Part shown: one piece after another, positions 46,726-56,698 of the stretch
How positions within the stretch are numbered: the stretch's first letter is position 1
Layout of the letters: every line of letters begins with the position of its first letter
Assembly (NCBI RefSeq): GCF_005885815.1
Contig: NZ_CP040602.1
Span: 139,630 to 203,629, forward strand
Origin: Thiomicrorhabdus sediminis
GTDB taxonomy: Bacteria > Pseudomonadota > Gammaproteobacteria > Thiomicrospirales > Thiomicrospiraceae
Length of the DNA: 64,000 nt
Reading direction: 5' to 3'
Program-made: the position numbers and the translations under genes
The notes under the pieces: generated by a model
The model's input: the letters and a program-made list of their open reading frames with translations, nothing else
Told to the model about the DNA's origin: nothing
The model's database searches: none

Positions 46726-49542
46726 CTAGATATTTAAGGCTACCAAGGCCTTTTGTGTGTCGGCGCTGATTTTAGGTTTGCAGATAATCAATTGTCTGGC
46801 GGCAACGCCTAGTTTGATCAGTTGGCGTTTGATGCCGTTTTGGCGATCAGAGGCAAGCTGAATCAATTGACGGTCATCAACTGCCGTTGACTGAGCTGTC
46901 TGGCCGGTTTGTTGAGCTGATTGCTGCACTTGTTTGGCCATTATCGCCTGCAAAGCCAGGCGGTCAGATTCTGATGCCCCTTGGCAGAGTTTGATTTGCA
47001 GTCCCTGGCGCTGTTTAAGCAAAGTGGCGATTTTCTTTAAGTAGTCGAGCATCGGCTTTGATAAGGCCGTCGAGCTAGGTGTGAACTCTATTGGTTGCAG
47101 GGTGATTGCCGAAGCTTGACTGGTGGCAAATTCGGTTGCCATGGCAATAGCGCCAAAAGGTTGCAGGGCAAACAGCAGGTAGGTTCGGGTGGCTCCAGCC
47201 ATCGCTTTGCTTAAGGCGGTACTGATCACATCGTTGATATCGAAGTCCGGGCTATTGATATCACCTTTGATAGGTAAAGACAGTTCGATATTGTCATTTT
47301 TGTCCTGCAGCAATGCGAGTCCCGTTTCCAACGGAACAGGGAATTTCTCGCGCGCTTTCTGGGCGACTTTGCTATCAGCACTTTGCAGTTTGAGTTTATT
47401 GAGCTGCAGATCGTTTTTGGCGTCGATAATATTGTCTTTGATCTGGGTTTGCAGTTGAGCCGAGAGTTGGCCGCTTTCTATGTCATAACCGATTAGACTT
47501 TCACTGAATGCCGACAGCTCGTTCAAGGCCATACCATCAATATCGGTTTTGGCCTCAAGACGGTGTTTGGGTTGTAGCAGGCTGATTTTCCCGGCACTGG
47601 TCAGACGGCTGTATTCATCAAGTTGTAGAGTCAATTTAAAGTCATTCAGATTCTCTTTGTTACTGCTGTCGAGATTGTTCAGGTTGAACTCGGTGAGTTT
47701 GAGCTGCTTTTTAAATACCGGTTTGACCTGAGTGTTGGTGAGCTGCAAGGTGTTATCACCCTTAACAAGGATCTGCTTAATCTGATAATGTAAAGCTGTC
47801 GTTGTGGTTTTATCCTGTGTGCTTGCTTGCTTCTGATTGGCAGCCACGTCGACGGCGTTATCGGCTTGGCTTTTTTTGTCGGTTTGATTAAGGCTTTGCA
47901 TTAACTGGTCGACTTCAGCCAATTGATTGTTTTCCAGCAATGTCAGTTGGCTATGACTGCCGTCGAGTTGCACCGTATCAACCGATAGCTTTTGAGCTTT
48001 GGCATCATGTTGTATGCGGTTGATGTCGAGCTGGTTTAACTGGATAAACGCCTGTTGTTCTTGAGGTGAAACTTGAAGGTTGTTGAGCGTTAAACTGTCG
48101 ATCAGTGCATCACCCAAATGATTGAATTGCACAGACTTGATTGCCAGCTTGTCTTGGCTGATGATGGCCTGTTTATTGGTGCGACTGCTGAGCTGTAATT
48201 GTTTTAGGTTAAGTTGGTTGATATTCGCCAACAGCTCGTTATTGGCATAGTTGAAACGGTTATTGAAGTTCAGGCTGAAGTCTTCTGCCTGAATGGAGAA
48301 TTCGGCTTGTTGGGCGTTGATACCGGTGAGCTTGAGTGAGCCGGTCGCATCGAATGACTGTTGGGCGGTGGCAATGGTGGCATCAACTCGGCTGCTGATA
48401 TGGGTTGCGGCACTGAATTGCGGGGTGCTTGCCTGAAAGCCATTTAAAGTGAGGCTTTGTTGCAGTTTGACGATCGGTTGTGCGCTCAAATCAACTAAGC
48501 CGACTCCGGAAATATTGACCTTATCGCTGCTGATTCGGTTATCGGCCTGAACCAGTTGCAGCTTTGATGCGCTTAAATCACCTTCCGTGGCAATGCTTAA
48601 GGTCGCTTTTTGAGTGACGTAGAGATCACCTCTCCAGCTCAGGTTTTTGGCTTCCAGCGCGACGGTTTTATCAGTGTTCTGTTCATCAAACTGGCTCAAC
48701 TGAATACCGCTTAAATCAATATTTCCTTGGTTGAATAGCTTGATGCCCTCCTTATGCAATTCTGCGGTAAAGGTGGTATTGGTACTCAATTGCGCCGAAT
48801 ATTGCAGCGTTTTTTGCAAGCCCTCCGGTAAGAAATCACGGAATTTGGCTAGATCCAGATGGTCGGTTTTCACCGTGCCGACGATTTTAGGCAGCTCATC
48901 GAATGCATAGAGCTTGAGGGTCGCCAGAATGGCGCTGCCATTAAGTTGAGCCTTGAATTTCAAGAGGCCATAATCCGCCGACCAGGCATAGAGGTCGGTT
49001 AAGCTCATCTCATCGATTTGCAGTGTGCTGTGCTGCTTTTCATAGTCCAGACTGATAACGATGTTGCTTAACTCGATCTCATCCAAACCCGGTAATAAGC
49101 TTGGTGAGGACTCTTTGGCCGGCTCTTCCTGTTGCGCATTCAACGGAATGCCGGCAAGGTTGATGATCGGTGCCATACCCGCTTGCTTTGGTTTTTGCAT
49201 GGAAAACGGCAGAGTGCTATCGGCAAAAACCAGTGACTCAACCAGAATGCGTTGCTGTAGCAAAGCCCAAACGGAAAGGTTGATGTCGAGTTCGCCAAGG
49301 GTCAGGGTCGGAGAATCGCTGTTAGCTTTATAGAGGGCTAATTTCTCAAGGTTGAGGGTGCCGCTTAACGGATTGAAGTTCAAATCGGCTAGCTCGACTC
49401 GCTCAATACCGTAGGGCTTGACATGGTCGGTCAGCATTTTCTGGGTAATCGGTTTAAGCAGTACCGAGATAAATAGCCAGATAATCAGTAATAGGCTACT
49501 GAATAGGGTAATCCATTTGTGTCTAACAATCCAAGCCAGCAT
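46726..49542 (-). CDS. large DUF748/AsmA-like envelope protein
   Basis: The 938-residue protein has one N-terminal membrane helix (ITLFSSLLLIIWLFISVLL) and a long periplasmic region of AsmA-like beta repeats with the DUF748 ending SLPIKGDINSPDFDINDVI. The C-terminal part (PIEFTPSSTALSKPMLDYL) resembles an OmpA-like fold. Such proteins are thought to bridge or move lipid between membranes, but this one is not characterised. It lies between bioF and bioH, with 121 and 117 bp gaps, so it may be transcribed with the biotin genes. Confidence 0.9.
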   Translation of the reverse strand: MLAWIVRHKWITLFSSLLLIIWLFISVLLKPITQKMLTDHVKPYGIERVELADLNFNPLSGTLNLEKLALYKANSDSPTLTLGELDINLSVWALLQQRILVESLVFADSTLPFSMQKPKQAGMAPIINLAGIPLNAQQEEPAKESSPSLLPGLDEIELSNIVISLDYEKQHSTLQIDEMSLTDLYAWSADYGLLKFKAQLNGSAILATLKLYAFDELPKIVGTVKTDHLDLAKFRDFLPEGLQKTLQYSAQLSTNTTFTAELHKEGIKLFNQGNIDLSGIQLSQFDEQNTDKTVALEAKNLSWRGDLYVTQKATLSIATEGDLSASKLQLVQADNRISSDKVNISGVGLVDLSAQPIVKLQQSLTLNGFQASTPQFSAATHISSRVDATIATAQQSFDATGSLKLTGINAQQAEFSIQAEDFSLNFNNRFNYANNELLANINQLNLKQLQLSSRTNKQAIISQDKLAIKSVQFNHLGDALIDSLTLNNLQVSPQEQQAFIQLNQLDINRIQHDAKAQKLSVDTVQLDGSHSQLTLLENNQLAEVDQLMQSLNQTDKKSQADNAVDVAANQKQASTQDKTTTTALHYQIKQILVKGDNTLQLTNTQVKPVFKKQLKLTEFNLNNLDSSNKENLNDFKLTLQLDEYSRLTSAGKISLLQPKHRLEAKTDIDGMALNELSAFSESLIGYDIESGQLSAQLQTQIKDNIIDAKNDLQLNKLKLQSADSKVAQKAREKFPVPLETGLALLQDKNDNIELSLPIKGDINSPDFDINDVISTALSKAMAGATRTYLLFALQPFGAIAMATEFATSQASAITLQPIEFTPSSTALSKPMLDYLKKIATLLKQRQGLQIKLCQGASESDRLALQAIMAKQVQQSAQQTGQTAQSTAVDDRQLIQLASDRQNGIKRQLIKLGVAARQLIICKPKISADTQKALVALNI

Positions 49543-49659
49543 ATGAGCGCTCCATGGGTTTTTAACGAGCTATTCGATTAACCCGAGTATGTTTGATAGG
49601 GATAAATAAAGTATAGCGCAAAGCCCAGCCCAAATGGGAGAGGCATTCTTCTCTGCGGG

Positions 49660-50841
49660 TTACTCTGAGGTGTTAAGCAATGTCTGTAAGGCATTAAGCA
49701 ATGCGCTGATTTGCTTCTCAGTGTGGCTTGCACTCAGGGTGATGCGCAGGCGAGCCTGATTGGTCGGAACCGTTGGCGGACGAATTGCCGTAACCCAGAA
49801 ACCTTGTTGCTTGAGCTGCTCGCTCCACTGCAGAGCCTTGGCGCTGTCATGCAATAAAATCGGTTGGATGGCGGTATCACTCGGCATCAGGTTTAGACCT
49901 ATCTTTATCGCCGATTGTTTAAACTGCTTTATGTTGCGTTGCAAGGTTTCACGTGAAGCCTGATCGGTTTTAATCAGCTTGAGCGACTCGCGTATTGCCA
50001 GAGCGTTGAGTTGCGGCATGGCGGTGGTGTAGACATAAGGACGAGCGAATTGAATCAGTGTTTCGATCAATATTTCGCTACCGGCGACAAATGCCCCGGA
50101 ACAACCGAAAGCCTTGCCGAGTGTGCCGATTAAGATGGTGTTGCTGTCCAGCTCACAGCCAAAATATTCAAAGCAGCCTCTGCCTTGATCCCCTAGACAG
50201 CCGATACCATGGGCATCGTCGATCATTAACCAGGCATCGTATTGCCGCGCCAGTTGTTGCAGTTCGTTAAGCGGCGCTATATCTCCATCCATACTGAAAA
50301 CGCCATCGCTGACAATCAGTGTCTGGCTGGCGTTTTTCAGGCTGTTTTGTAAACGGCGTTCGAGCGCTTTCATATCGAGGTGAGGATAGCGTTTGAATTC
50401 AGCTTGGCTGAGTTGTGCGCCATCAATCAATGAAGCATGATTGAGTTTATCGGCCAAAATCGTATCACCTGCTTGCATCAACGCTTGTTGGACGGCAAGG
50501 TTAGCCATATAGCCGGTGGAAAACAGTAGGGTACGTTCGACACCAAGCCAGTCTGCCAATTCGTCTTCCAGCAGATGATGATGCAGATGATGGCCTGTTA
50601 CCAGATGAGCCGCTCCGGCTCCGTAACTGATGGCATCGCTCTGAAGTGCTGTGATTAAGGCTTGTTTGATTTGCGGATGATTGGCTAAACCAAGGTAGTC
50701 ATTGGAAGAGAAGTTGATCACTTCCCACCCATTGATCTGCATAGCCGCCTGTTGTGGACTGGTTGCCAGCGGACGGCGGCGATACAGGTGCTGTTCTTCT
50801 CTGTTTTGCAGTAGCGGCAGAAACCTTGATTCGATCGACAT
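49660..50841 (-). CDS. bioF: 8-amino-7-oxononanoate synthase
   Basis: The 393-residue PLP enzyme condenses pimeloyl-ACP with L-alanine. It shows NFSSNDYLGLANHP near residue 42, DDAHGIG for the PLP-binding Asp, and the PLP-lysine in GTLGKAFGCSG. It follows bioB by 17 bp. Confidence 0.96.
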   Translation of the reverse strand: MSIESRFLPLLQNREEQHLYRRRPLATSPQQAAMQINGWEVINFSSNDYLGLANHPQIKQALITALQSDAISYGAGAAHLVTGHHLHHHLLEDELADWLGVERTLLFSTGYMANLAVQQALMQAGDTILADKLNHASLIDGAQLSQAEFKRYPHLDMKALERRLQNSLKNASQTLIVSDGVFSMDGDIAPLNELQQLARQYDAWLMIDDAHGIGCLGDQGRGCFEYFGCELDSNTILIGTLGKAFGCSGAFVAGSEILIETLIQFARPYVYTTAMPQLNALAIRESLKLIKTDQASRETLQRNIKQFKQSAIKIGLNLMPSDTAIQPILLHDSAKALQWSEQLKQQGFWVTAIRPPTVPTNQARLRITLSASHTEKQISALLNALQTLLNTSE

Positions 50842-50858
50842 CGAGTGCTCTATCGGTT

Positions 50859-51878
50859 TTATGCGGTCAGTTCGCTGATCTGTTCAGCCATTTTTTGCGC
50901 TTTGGCCTCGGCTTTGACATCACGCTGCATTTCAATGCCGAGCTTCTTAAACAGCATTAAATCGTGGTCCGATTCAGGGTTGTCTGTAGTCAATAAACGG
51001 TCACCGTAGAAGATTGAGTTGGCACCGGCCATAAAACATAACGCCTGTGCCTCGTCGGTCAAAGAGGTTCTTCCCGCCGATAAGCGCACATAACTTTGTG
51101 GCATAACGATTCGAGCCGCGGCAATCACGCGAATGAATTCGAATGAATCGGTTTTGTCTTTCATGTGCGCCAATGGGGTGCCTTCAATCGGAACCAGTAG
51201 GTTGATTGGCACGGAATTCGGATGGTGGCGCATGGTGGCAAAGGTTCGCAGCAATTCTGCGCGGTCGGTATGTTGTTCACCCATGCCGATAATGCCACCC
51301 GAGCAGACGTTGATGCCGGCCTGTTGAACCTTGTCGATCGTGTCAAGACGATCCTGGTAATTACGTGTGGTGATGATTTTCGGGTAGAAGGCTTCCGAGG
51401 TATCCAGATTGTGATTGTAATAATCCAAACCGGCGTCTTTTAGTTGTTTGACCTGATCGTCATTTAGCATGCCCAGTGTTAAACAAGTCTCCAGACCAAG
51501 TCCCTTAACCACCTTGACCATTTCCAGCACTCGCGGAAAGTCTTTTTTGGTCGGGTTACGCCAAGCCGCGCCCATGCATAAACGGGTGGCACCACGTTCT
51601 TTGGCGACTAAGGCTTGTTCAAGCACTTCCTGAACTTCCATCATATGCTGTTTTTCAATATCCGTCTGGTTACGTGCGCTTTGTGAGCAATAAGCGCAGT
51701 CTTCGGCGCAACCACCGGATTTGATATTTACCAGTGTGCTGGTCTGCACTTCATTGGGATTAAAGTGCATGCGATGCACGGTTTGCGCTTGAAATATCAG
51801 GTCATTAAATGGCTGATCCATAATGGCGCGGATTTCCTCCAGCGTCCAGTCGTTGCGAATTTGTCCAAGATTTTGCAT
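50859..51878 (-). CDS. bioB: biotin synthase
   Basis: The 339-residue radical-SAM enzyme inserts sulfur into dethiobiotin. The SAM cluster motif [11 protein letters not shown] lies near residue 58, and the ligands of the sacrificial [2Fe-2S] cluster lie further on (for example ETCLTLGML and the YYNHNLDTS segment). It is first in the bioB-bioF-DUF748-bioH-bioC order. No bioD or bioA is in this window. The 249-bp divergent gap to comF contains no convincing BirA box. Confidence 0.97.
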   Translation of the reverse strand: MQNLGQIRNDWTLEEIRAIMDQPFNDLIFQAQTVHRMHFNPNEVQTSTLVNIKSGGCAEDCAYCSQSARNQTDIEKQHMMEVQEVLEQALVAKERGATRLCMGAAWRNPTKKDFPRVLEMVKVVKGLGLETCLTLGMLNDDQVKQLKDAGLDYYNHNLDTSEAFYPKIITTRNYQDRLDTIDKVQQAGINVCSGGIIGMGEQHTDRAELLRTFATMRHHPNSVPINLLVPIEGTPLAHMKDKTDSFEFIRVIAAARIVMPQSYVRLSAGRTSLTDEAQALCFMAGANSIFYGDRLLTTDNPESDHDLMLFKKLGIEMQRDVKAEAKAQKMAEQISELTA

Positions 51879-52127
51879 AGCCGTGCCTTAAAGTGTCACC
51901 ATCGCATTAGTATTATGAGATGGTTGGTATTACCGTTTCCTAATCTTTTCATTATAACCAAAATAGCGCTTGAATTGAGCGCTCAAAGCAAAACTTATTG
52001 AAAAAAACATGACGGTTATAAAGACAAAGTGATTTTTATATTCACCGATTAAACGCTTGAATTTGCTTTGAAAAATATCTACTGCTAATGTTTGACGAGT
52101 TTGCATCGCTTAAAAAGAGGTGGATGA

Positions 52128-52814
52128 ATGCCGTTTCATCGGGTTAATCGAATTGCACTGCTGTTACAGGCTTGGTTGCTGGGGGATGTGGCGATGCCGC
52201 AAAATTCAGATTCCAAGCTCAACCTTAAGTTGATTAATTCGAATGAGGTTTGTCCGGTTTGTTGTGAACCTTGTTTATCGGGAATGCGATGCGGTTCTTG
52301 TCGGTTCAATCCACCCAGTTATGACTCGACTCGGGTGGTGGCGTGTTTGAATGACGATTTAAGTCGGTCGATTCATGGTTTTAAATATCATGAAGATTTG
52401 GCTTATGCCAGGGTGTTTGCCGATTTGATGGTCGAACATATCGATTTTTCCGGCATTGAGGTGTTATTGCCTGTGCCGGCACATCCATTAAGGCGAAGAC
52501 AAAGGGGGTATAACCAGGCGGCTGAACTGACAAGGCAGCTGGGCAAAACATTGCATATACCAGTGGTGTCCGGAGCGCTGAAAAGAGTTAAGCCGACGCC
52601 GAGTCAAACACGGTTAAGCCGTTCTCAGCGTGAACGCAATCTCAAGGGGGCTTTTGCAGTGAATATGGCTCAACTAGCCGGTTGTCGCTCAATTGCATTG
52701 ATTGATGATGTGATCACCACAGGAGCGACCATGCAAGCCTTGGCCAAACAGATGAAAAAAGCGATGCCCGACATAAGGATAGAGGCTCTTGCCTTGGCAA
52801 AAACCATGAAATGA
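52128..52814 (+). CDS. comF: ComF-family phosphoribosyltransferase-like protein
   Basis: The 228-residue protein has an N-terminal zinc-ribbon-like Cys cluster (CPVCCEPC, CGSC near residues 42-65) and a C-terminal PRPP-type motif IALIDDVITTGATM. In competent bacteria ComF takes part in DNA uptake. The start ATG 52128 is chosen for AAGAGG 7 bp upstream. It is divergent from bioB, a common arrangement in gammaproteobacteria. Confidence 0.9.
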   Translation: MPFHRVNRIALLLQAWLLGDVAMPQNSDSKLNLKLINSNEVCPVCCEPCLSGMRCGSCRFNPPSYDSTRVVACLNDDLSRSIHGFKYHEDLAYARVFADLMVEHIDFSGIEVLLPVPAHPLRRRQRGYNQAAELTRQLGKTLHIPVVSGALKRVKPTPSQTRLSRSQRERNLKGAFAVNMAQLAGCRSIALIDDVITTGATMQALAKQMKKAMPDIRIEALALAKTMK

Positions 52815-52920
52815 GCGATTAAAAGGTGCTTTTACCTAATTCGTCCTGTTGATGTATTGATTGCCCCTACCGCTTATGTGTATGCTTTATAACAACAAAC
52901 TTAAAATATTAGGGTGGTTA

Positions 52921-54156
52921 ATGGCAGAGCCGATTATTTTGCTGATTGAAGATCAAAAATCCATGGCCAGTTTTTTGGAGGATAAACTATCCCAAAAAAC
53001 GGATATCAAAATTGTTGTTGCGCGTAATCTTCAACAAGCTGTCGAGGTAATTGAATCCGATGCAAAAATTTTGGTTTGTTTAACCGACCTGAACTTACCT
53101 GATGCAGAAGAAGGGGCGACGGTTCCGATTTTACGCAAACACCGAATTACTACCGTTGTGTTGACCTCCAATTACAGCGAAAAAATACGCAAGAAGATGT
53201 TTGACCTGCAGGTGGCCGACTATGTCATCAAAGATGGCCCGGTTGCACTGGAATATGCGGTCAATGTCTGTCTAACCATGGTGGAAAACGCCGACAAATC
53301 CATTTGGTTGGTATCCAAACCATCTGATAATGCTACCCATTTAAGACATCTGCTCAATAATCAAGGTTTTCGCGTTTTTCTATTCGAAGATTTATCAGAA
53401 TTATCCAAGGCTATCAAGGGTAAGGTACCTGATTTAATCTTGATTAATCAGATTAATGAATTGGGTGAAGGTAAGACTCTAAAGTTGGTTCAGTTGGTTC
53501 GCTATTATTATTCCTCCAGTCAGTTGCCGATAGTATTGACAGATGGTGCGGAAAACGTTTCTGAATGTATCAGAATGATGAAGTATGGCGTTAACGACTT
53601 TTTCAATATCGAAACCAGTACCGAAGAGTTCTATGTGCGTTTGCGCCTTAACTTATTGCAGGCCGAGCGTTATAAAGAAATCGAATATATTTCCCAGACG
53701 GACAGTTTGACCGGTTTGCATAATCGTCGTTTTTTCTTTGAAAAAGCAGAATCTTTTTATCAAGATAAGCGCTTAGATAATCATTTTGCGGTGATGCTGG
53801 ATATCGACTTTTTTAAACAGGTTAATGATAAACACGGTCATCATGTCGGTGACAAGGCGATTCAGTTTGTTGCGCAAAAGATACAGCAGCATTTCAAGAA
53901 GTTTTTATCGGCTCGTTTTGGCGGTGAAGAGTTCGCCGTTTGTGGTAGCGCCAGTTCGGCCGCAGAAGTCATTGATATTTGTGAAAGTTTACGCAAACAA
54001 ATCGAAAGCGATTCCTATGCCGAAACGGGCGTTGCCTTTACCATCAGTATCGGTCTTTGCTTTAACGCCAACGGTATAGACAAGGCGATGTCCTTGTCAG
54101 ACGAAGCGCTTTATGAAGCCAAAGAATCCGGACGTAATAAGGTCGTTGCCATTTAG
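52921..54156 (+). CDS. two-receiver GGDEF response regulator (diguanylate cyclase)
   Basis: The product has 411 residues from ATG 52921 (an in-frame ATG at 52876 is less likely). The first receiver domain starts IILLIEDQKSMASF, and the phosphoacceptor Asp is in LTDLNLPD. The second receiver-like domain (about residues 135-245) has lost the clear acidic pocket, so it is probably a pseudo-receiver. The GGDEF domain has RFGGEEF, an active-site form, but no RxxD inhibitory site at the usual place. It likely makes c-di-GMP on phosphorylation by an unlinked histidine kinase. Confidence 0.9.
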   Translation: MAEPIILLIEDQKSMASFLEDKLSQKTDIKIVVARNLQQAVEVIESDAKILVCLTDLNLPDAEEGATVPILRKHRITTVVLTSNYSEKIRKKMFDLQVADYVIKDGPVALEYAVNVCLTMVENADKSIWLVSKPSDNATHLRHLLNNQGFRVFLFEDLSELSKAIKGKVPDLILINQINELGEGKTLKLVQLVRYYYSSSQLPIVLTDGAENVSECIRMMKYGVNDFFNIETSTEEFYVRLRLNLLQAERYKEIEYISQTDSLTGLHNRRFFFEKAESFYQDKRLDNHFAVMLDIDFFKQVNDKHGHHVGDKAIQFVAQKIQQHFKKFLSARFGGEEFAVCGSASSAAEVIDICESLRKQIESDSYAETGVAFTISIGLCFNANGIDKAMSLSDEALYEAKESGRNKVVAI

Positions 54157-54158
54157 CG

Positions 54159-54845
54159 TTAACGTTTTAGTGCTTTAAGCCATTTCCATAGATTAAATAG
54201 GCTCGATAACGAGGCCGCCACATAGGTCATGGCGCAGGCAAACAGAATCCGTTTCGCGGTTTTCTGGTCTTTTTTCGACAGGTATTGACCTTCTTTCAAT
54301 AGTGGCAAAGCGCGTTTGAAGCTGGCATCAAACTCTACCGGCAACGTGCTTAGATGAATTATCACCGGTACCCCCATAGCGATAAAACCGGCGGCAAAAG
54401 TAATCAAAGCCACCATAGGTGTATGAGCCAGTGGAATCAATAAAGGGGTAATCATCAACGCCATACCGGCAAACTTCTGCATCAGTGCGGCTCTTTCCAC
54501 CAAAGCGGTACGCTGTTTCAATTCCGGGTAGTCTTCCTTGTCTTGCAGAGCATGACCGATTTCATGCGCCACCGTCGTTATCGCGGTTAAAGAGTTCGAA
54601 TGCGCATTGGCGCTGGAAATTCTTACCGTCTTACTGACGGGATCGTAATGATCACCCTCCTCGGTCTCTTCCACCGTTACCTTATCCAGCTGCAGTTTTT
54701 CTACTAGGTGTTCGGCGAACTGCAAGCCGGTGCCAGGAATGTCTGGATGCGGTTTGCGGTGTTTGGTCAAAATCGCCTTGGTCCACAAGCTGGGCAGGGT
54801 GGTGACAATAAACAGTAAAACAAAAACTAGAATGAGCGGCGCCAT
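54159..54845 (-). CDS. YugP-like membrane zinc metallopeptidase
   Basis: The 228-residue membrane protein has an HExxH zinc site in TVAHEIGHALQDKEDYPELK. Membrane helices lie at residues 1-18, about 125-165 and near 205. The family is sometimes called neutral zinc metallopeptidase or DUF2227-like; substrates are unknown. It is convergent with the GGDEF gene, almost touching (2 bp). Confidence 0.85.
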   Translation of the reverse strand: MAPLILVFVLLFIVTTLPSLWTKAILTKHRKPHPDIPGTGLQFAEHLVEKLQLDKVTVEETEEGDHYDPVSKTVRISSANAHSNSLTAITTVAHEIGHALQDKEDYPELKQRTALVERAALMQKFAGMALMITPLLIPLAHTPMVALITFAAGFIAMGVPVIIHLSTLPVEFDASFKRALPLLKEGQYLSKKDQKTAKRILFACAMTYVAASLSSLFNLWKWLKALKR

Positions 54846-54868
54846 AAATCTCCCTGAGTATTTGCCGC

Positions 54869-56698
54869 TTATTGTATGTCAGCAGATTGCCGGCAGTCCA
54901 GATTGATGACATAACCGGCATAATCAATCGCGTTGGCAAGCAGCAAGGCTTGATGTTGCTGGCTGTATTGCGGTGCAAGACAATTCAGTAGCGCACTTGG
55001 ACTGGGAATAAAACTATCGCTCATTACCGCTTCACCCTGCTGGTTGGGCAAAATGGGAGTGGCATTGTAACGCCAGCCAACTGGGCTTAAAAACTTGGAT
55101 TCAATCAGTGGCACTAATTTTTCTGCATGATGGGGTGTCGGTTCCTTGTCCGCAACGGTTTGCCAATCCTGCAAGCCTTGGTAGATAAAAGCATAGTCCT
55201 GTAGGCTTGCTTCACCTAACGTTTGGTCGCCGCTAATGGCTCTAGGAGGTTTGTCCTGCATAATCAACACCGCCAAACGATGCGCCAGTTGTTCGGCCTG
55301 ATTTAAATATTGGGGCTGCTTGCTGGAGAGATAAGCCTGGCTCAAAGCGCTCAACAAAAGGCCGTTCCATCCGAGCAGATTTTTACTGTCGGTAAGGATA
55401 TGCGGTTTTTTCAATTTGCCTTTAATGCTTTGCCATAAAGGGCTGTCGATTGGTTTTGGATGCCAGCCCAGATCATAAGGAGGTGCACTTTGCAGTAACC
55501 ATGCCTGATTGACTAAGGCAAACTCTTCACTGGTTAGGCTGTTTTCCAGTGCGGCTCTGTTCCAAAGATAATCGCCACCTTCATTGTCGTGTTTATCGAG
55601 CGCCGATTGGCTACCGAGATACATGCGGTTTTGCGGGTCATAAAGCTGTTCAGTGATGTAGTTCAGCGTTTGTAGAGCGGTATCGAGATAAGTCTTGTCT
55701 TGCCAGCGCTGATACGCGAGCAGATAAACTTGAGCCAACTGGGCGTTGTCATAGAGCATCTTTTCGAAATGTGGTGTCTGCCAGTTTGGATCCACGCTAT
55801 AACGATAAAAGCCACCATGGACATGATCATATAAATGTTCTGACTGCATCTGCGTCAAAGTCAGAGCCAGCCAATCATCAATGTCGTCAGGTAAATCATC
55901 GTACAGCAACAGGCTTTTTAACAGAGGTGCGACAGGGAATTTATTAGTGCCTTTTAAACCGCCAAGAAAATCATCCATACGTACCCTGAGTTGGGCAAAC
56001 AGGGCTTCGGCGAAAATTTTTGCTGTTAGTACTTTGTCGGGATTGTCTTGTTTGTGGTTGGTGTCCAGTTGCGCTTTTTCCTCGGCGATAAACTGCGCTG
56101 CCAGAGCGCGAATTCTATCGGGTTGGTTTTGCCATAGCTGGTTGATGTTTTTCAGCCGTTTGTTAAAGGTTTTATTGTCGAGATAGATAAAAGCGTGAAT
56201 CGGATAACCCTCGGGGGTGAGAATCACATGTTGCGGCCAACCGGCTTGCCCAGTGGTTTTGCGGGCAAATTCAATCAGCGGCTTATCGATTTCAGGATTC
56301 AACTCGCGGTCGATTTTCACACTGATGAAATGCTCGTTAAGGTAGCTGGCGGTATCGGTGTTGCGGTAGTTTTCTTTTTGCATAACATGACACCAGTGAC
56401 AGGAAAAATAACCGCTGGAGATAAAAATCAACCGATTCTCTTGTTGTGCTTGTTTGAGAATGTCAGCTTGCCATAGGCGCCAATTGACCGGGTCTGAGCC
56501 ATGCATGGCCAGATAAGGGCTGTTATGGTCAATAAGTTGATTGGCATAGCTATTAGGGCTTAATAGCAGGCAAAAGCTAGTGATGCTAGCGATAAATAGG
56601 CGGAATGCTAAAGCCAGCGGACGGTGAAAACCGGAAGCTGGCGATAGATTGCGTGACTTATTTGTCTTTTGGCTTGTCCGAAGTGCCGCTAGCTTCAT
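54869..56698 (-). CDS. secreted DUF255/YyaL thioredoxin-like protein
   Basis: The protein of about 609 residues has an N-terminal hydrophobic stretch (LALAFRLFIASITSFCLLL) ending SYANQ, which looks like a signal peptide, and then a thioredoxin-fold domain with the CxxC in YFSCHWCHVMQKENY. The rest is an alpha/alpha-barrel (six-hairpin) domain. Cytoplasmic DUF255 relatives lack the signal, so this one may act in the periplasm. The start is uncertain: the open frame reaches 56806, inside tatC, and ATG 56698 is the most sensible one, still overlapping tatC by 41 bp. Confidence 0.8.
   Translation of the reverse strand: MKLAALRTSQKTNKSRNLSPASGFHRPLALAFRLFIASITSFCLLLSPNSYANQLIDHNSPYLAMHGSDPVNWRLWQADILKQAQQENRLIFISSGYFSCHWCHVMQKENYRNTDTASYLNEHFISVKIDRELNPEIDKPLIEFARKTTGQAGWPQHVILTPEGYPIHAFIYLDNKTFNKRLKNINQLWQNQPDRIRALAAQFIAEEKAQLDTNHKQDNPDKVLTAKIFAEALFAQLRVRMDDFLGGLKGTNKFPVAPLLKSLLLYDDLPDDIDDWLALTLTQMQSEHLYDHVHGGFYRYSVDPNWQTPHFEKMLYDNAQLAQVYLLAYQRWQDKTYLDTALQTLNYITEQLYDPQNRMYLGSQSALDKHDNEGGDYLWNRAALENSLTSEEFALVNQAWLLQSAPPYDLGWHPKPIDSPLWQSIKGKLKKPHILTDSKNLLGWNGLLLSALSQAYLSSKQPQYLNQAEQLAHRLAVLIMQDKPPRAISGDQTLGEASLQDYAFIYQGLQDWQTVADKEPTPHHAEKLVPLIESKFLSPVGWRYNATPILPNQQGEAVMSDSFIPSPSALLNCLAPQYSQQHQALLLANAIDYAGYVINLDCRQSADIQ

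Noticed and set aside
51879..52127. BirA-type operator between bioB and comF
   Set aside because: A GGTTGGTATTACC stretch and a distant ATAACCAA are present, but they do not fit the TTGTAAACC-N14/15-GGTTTACAA layout.
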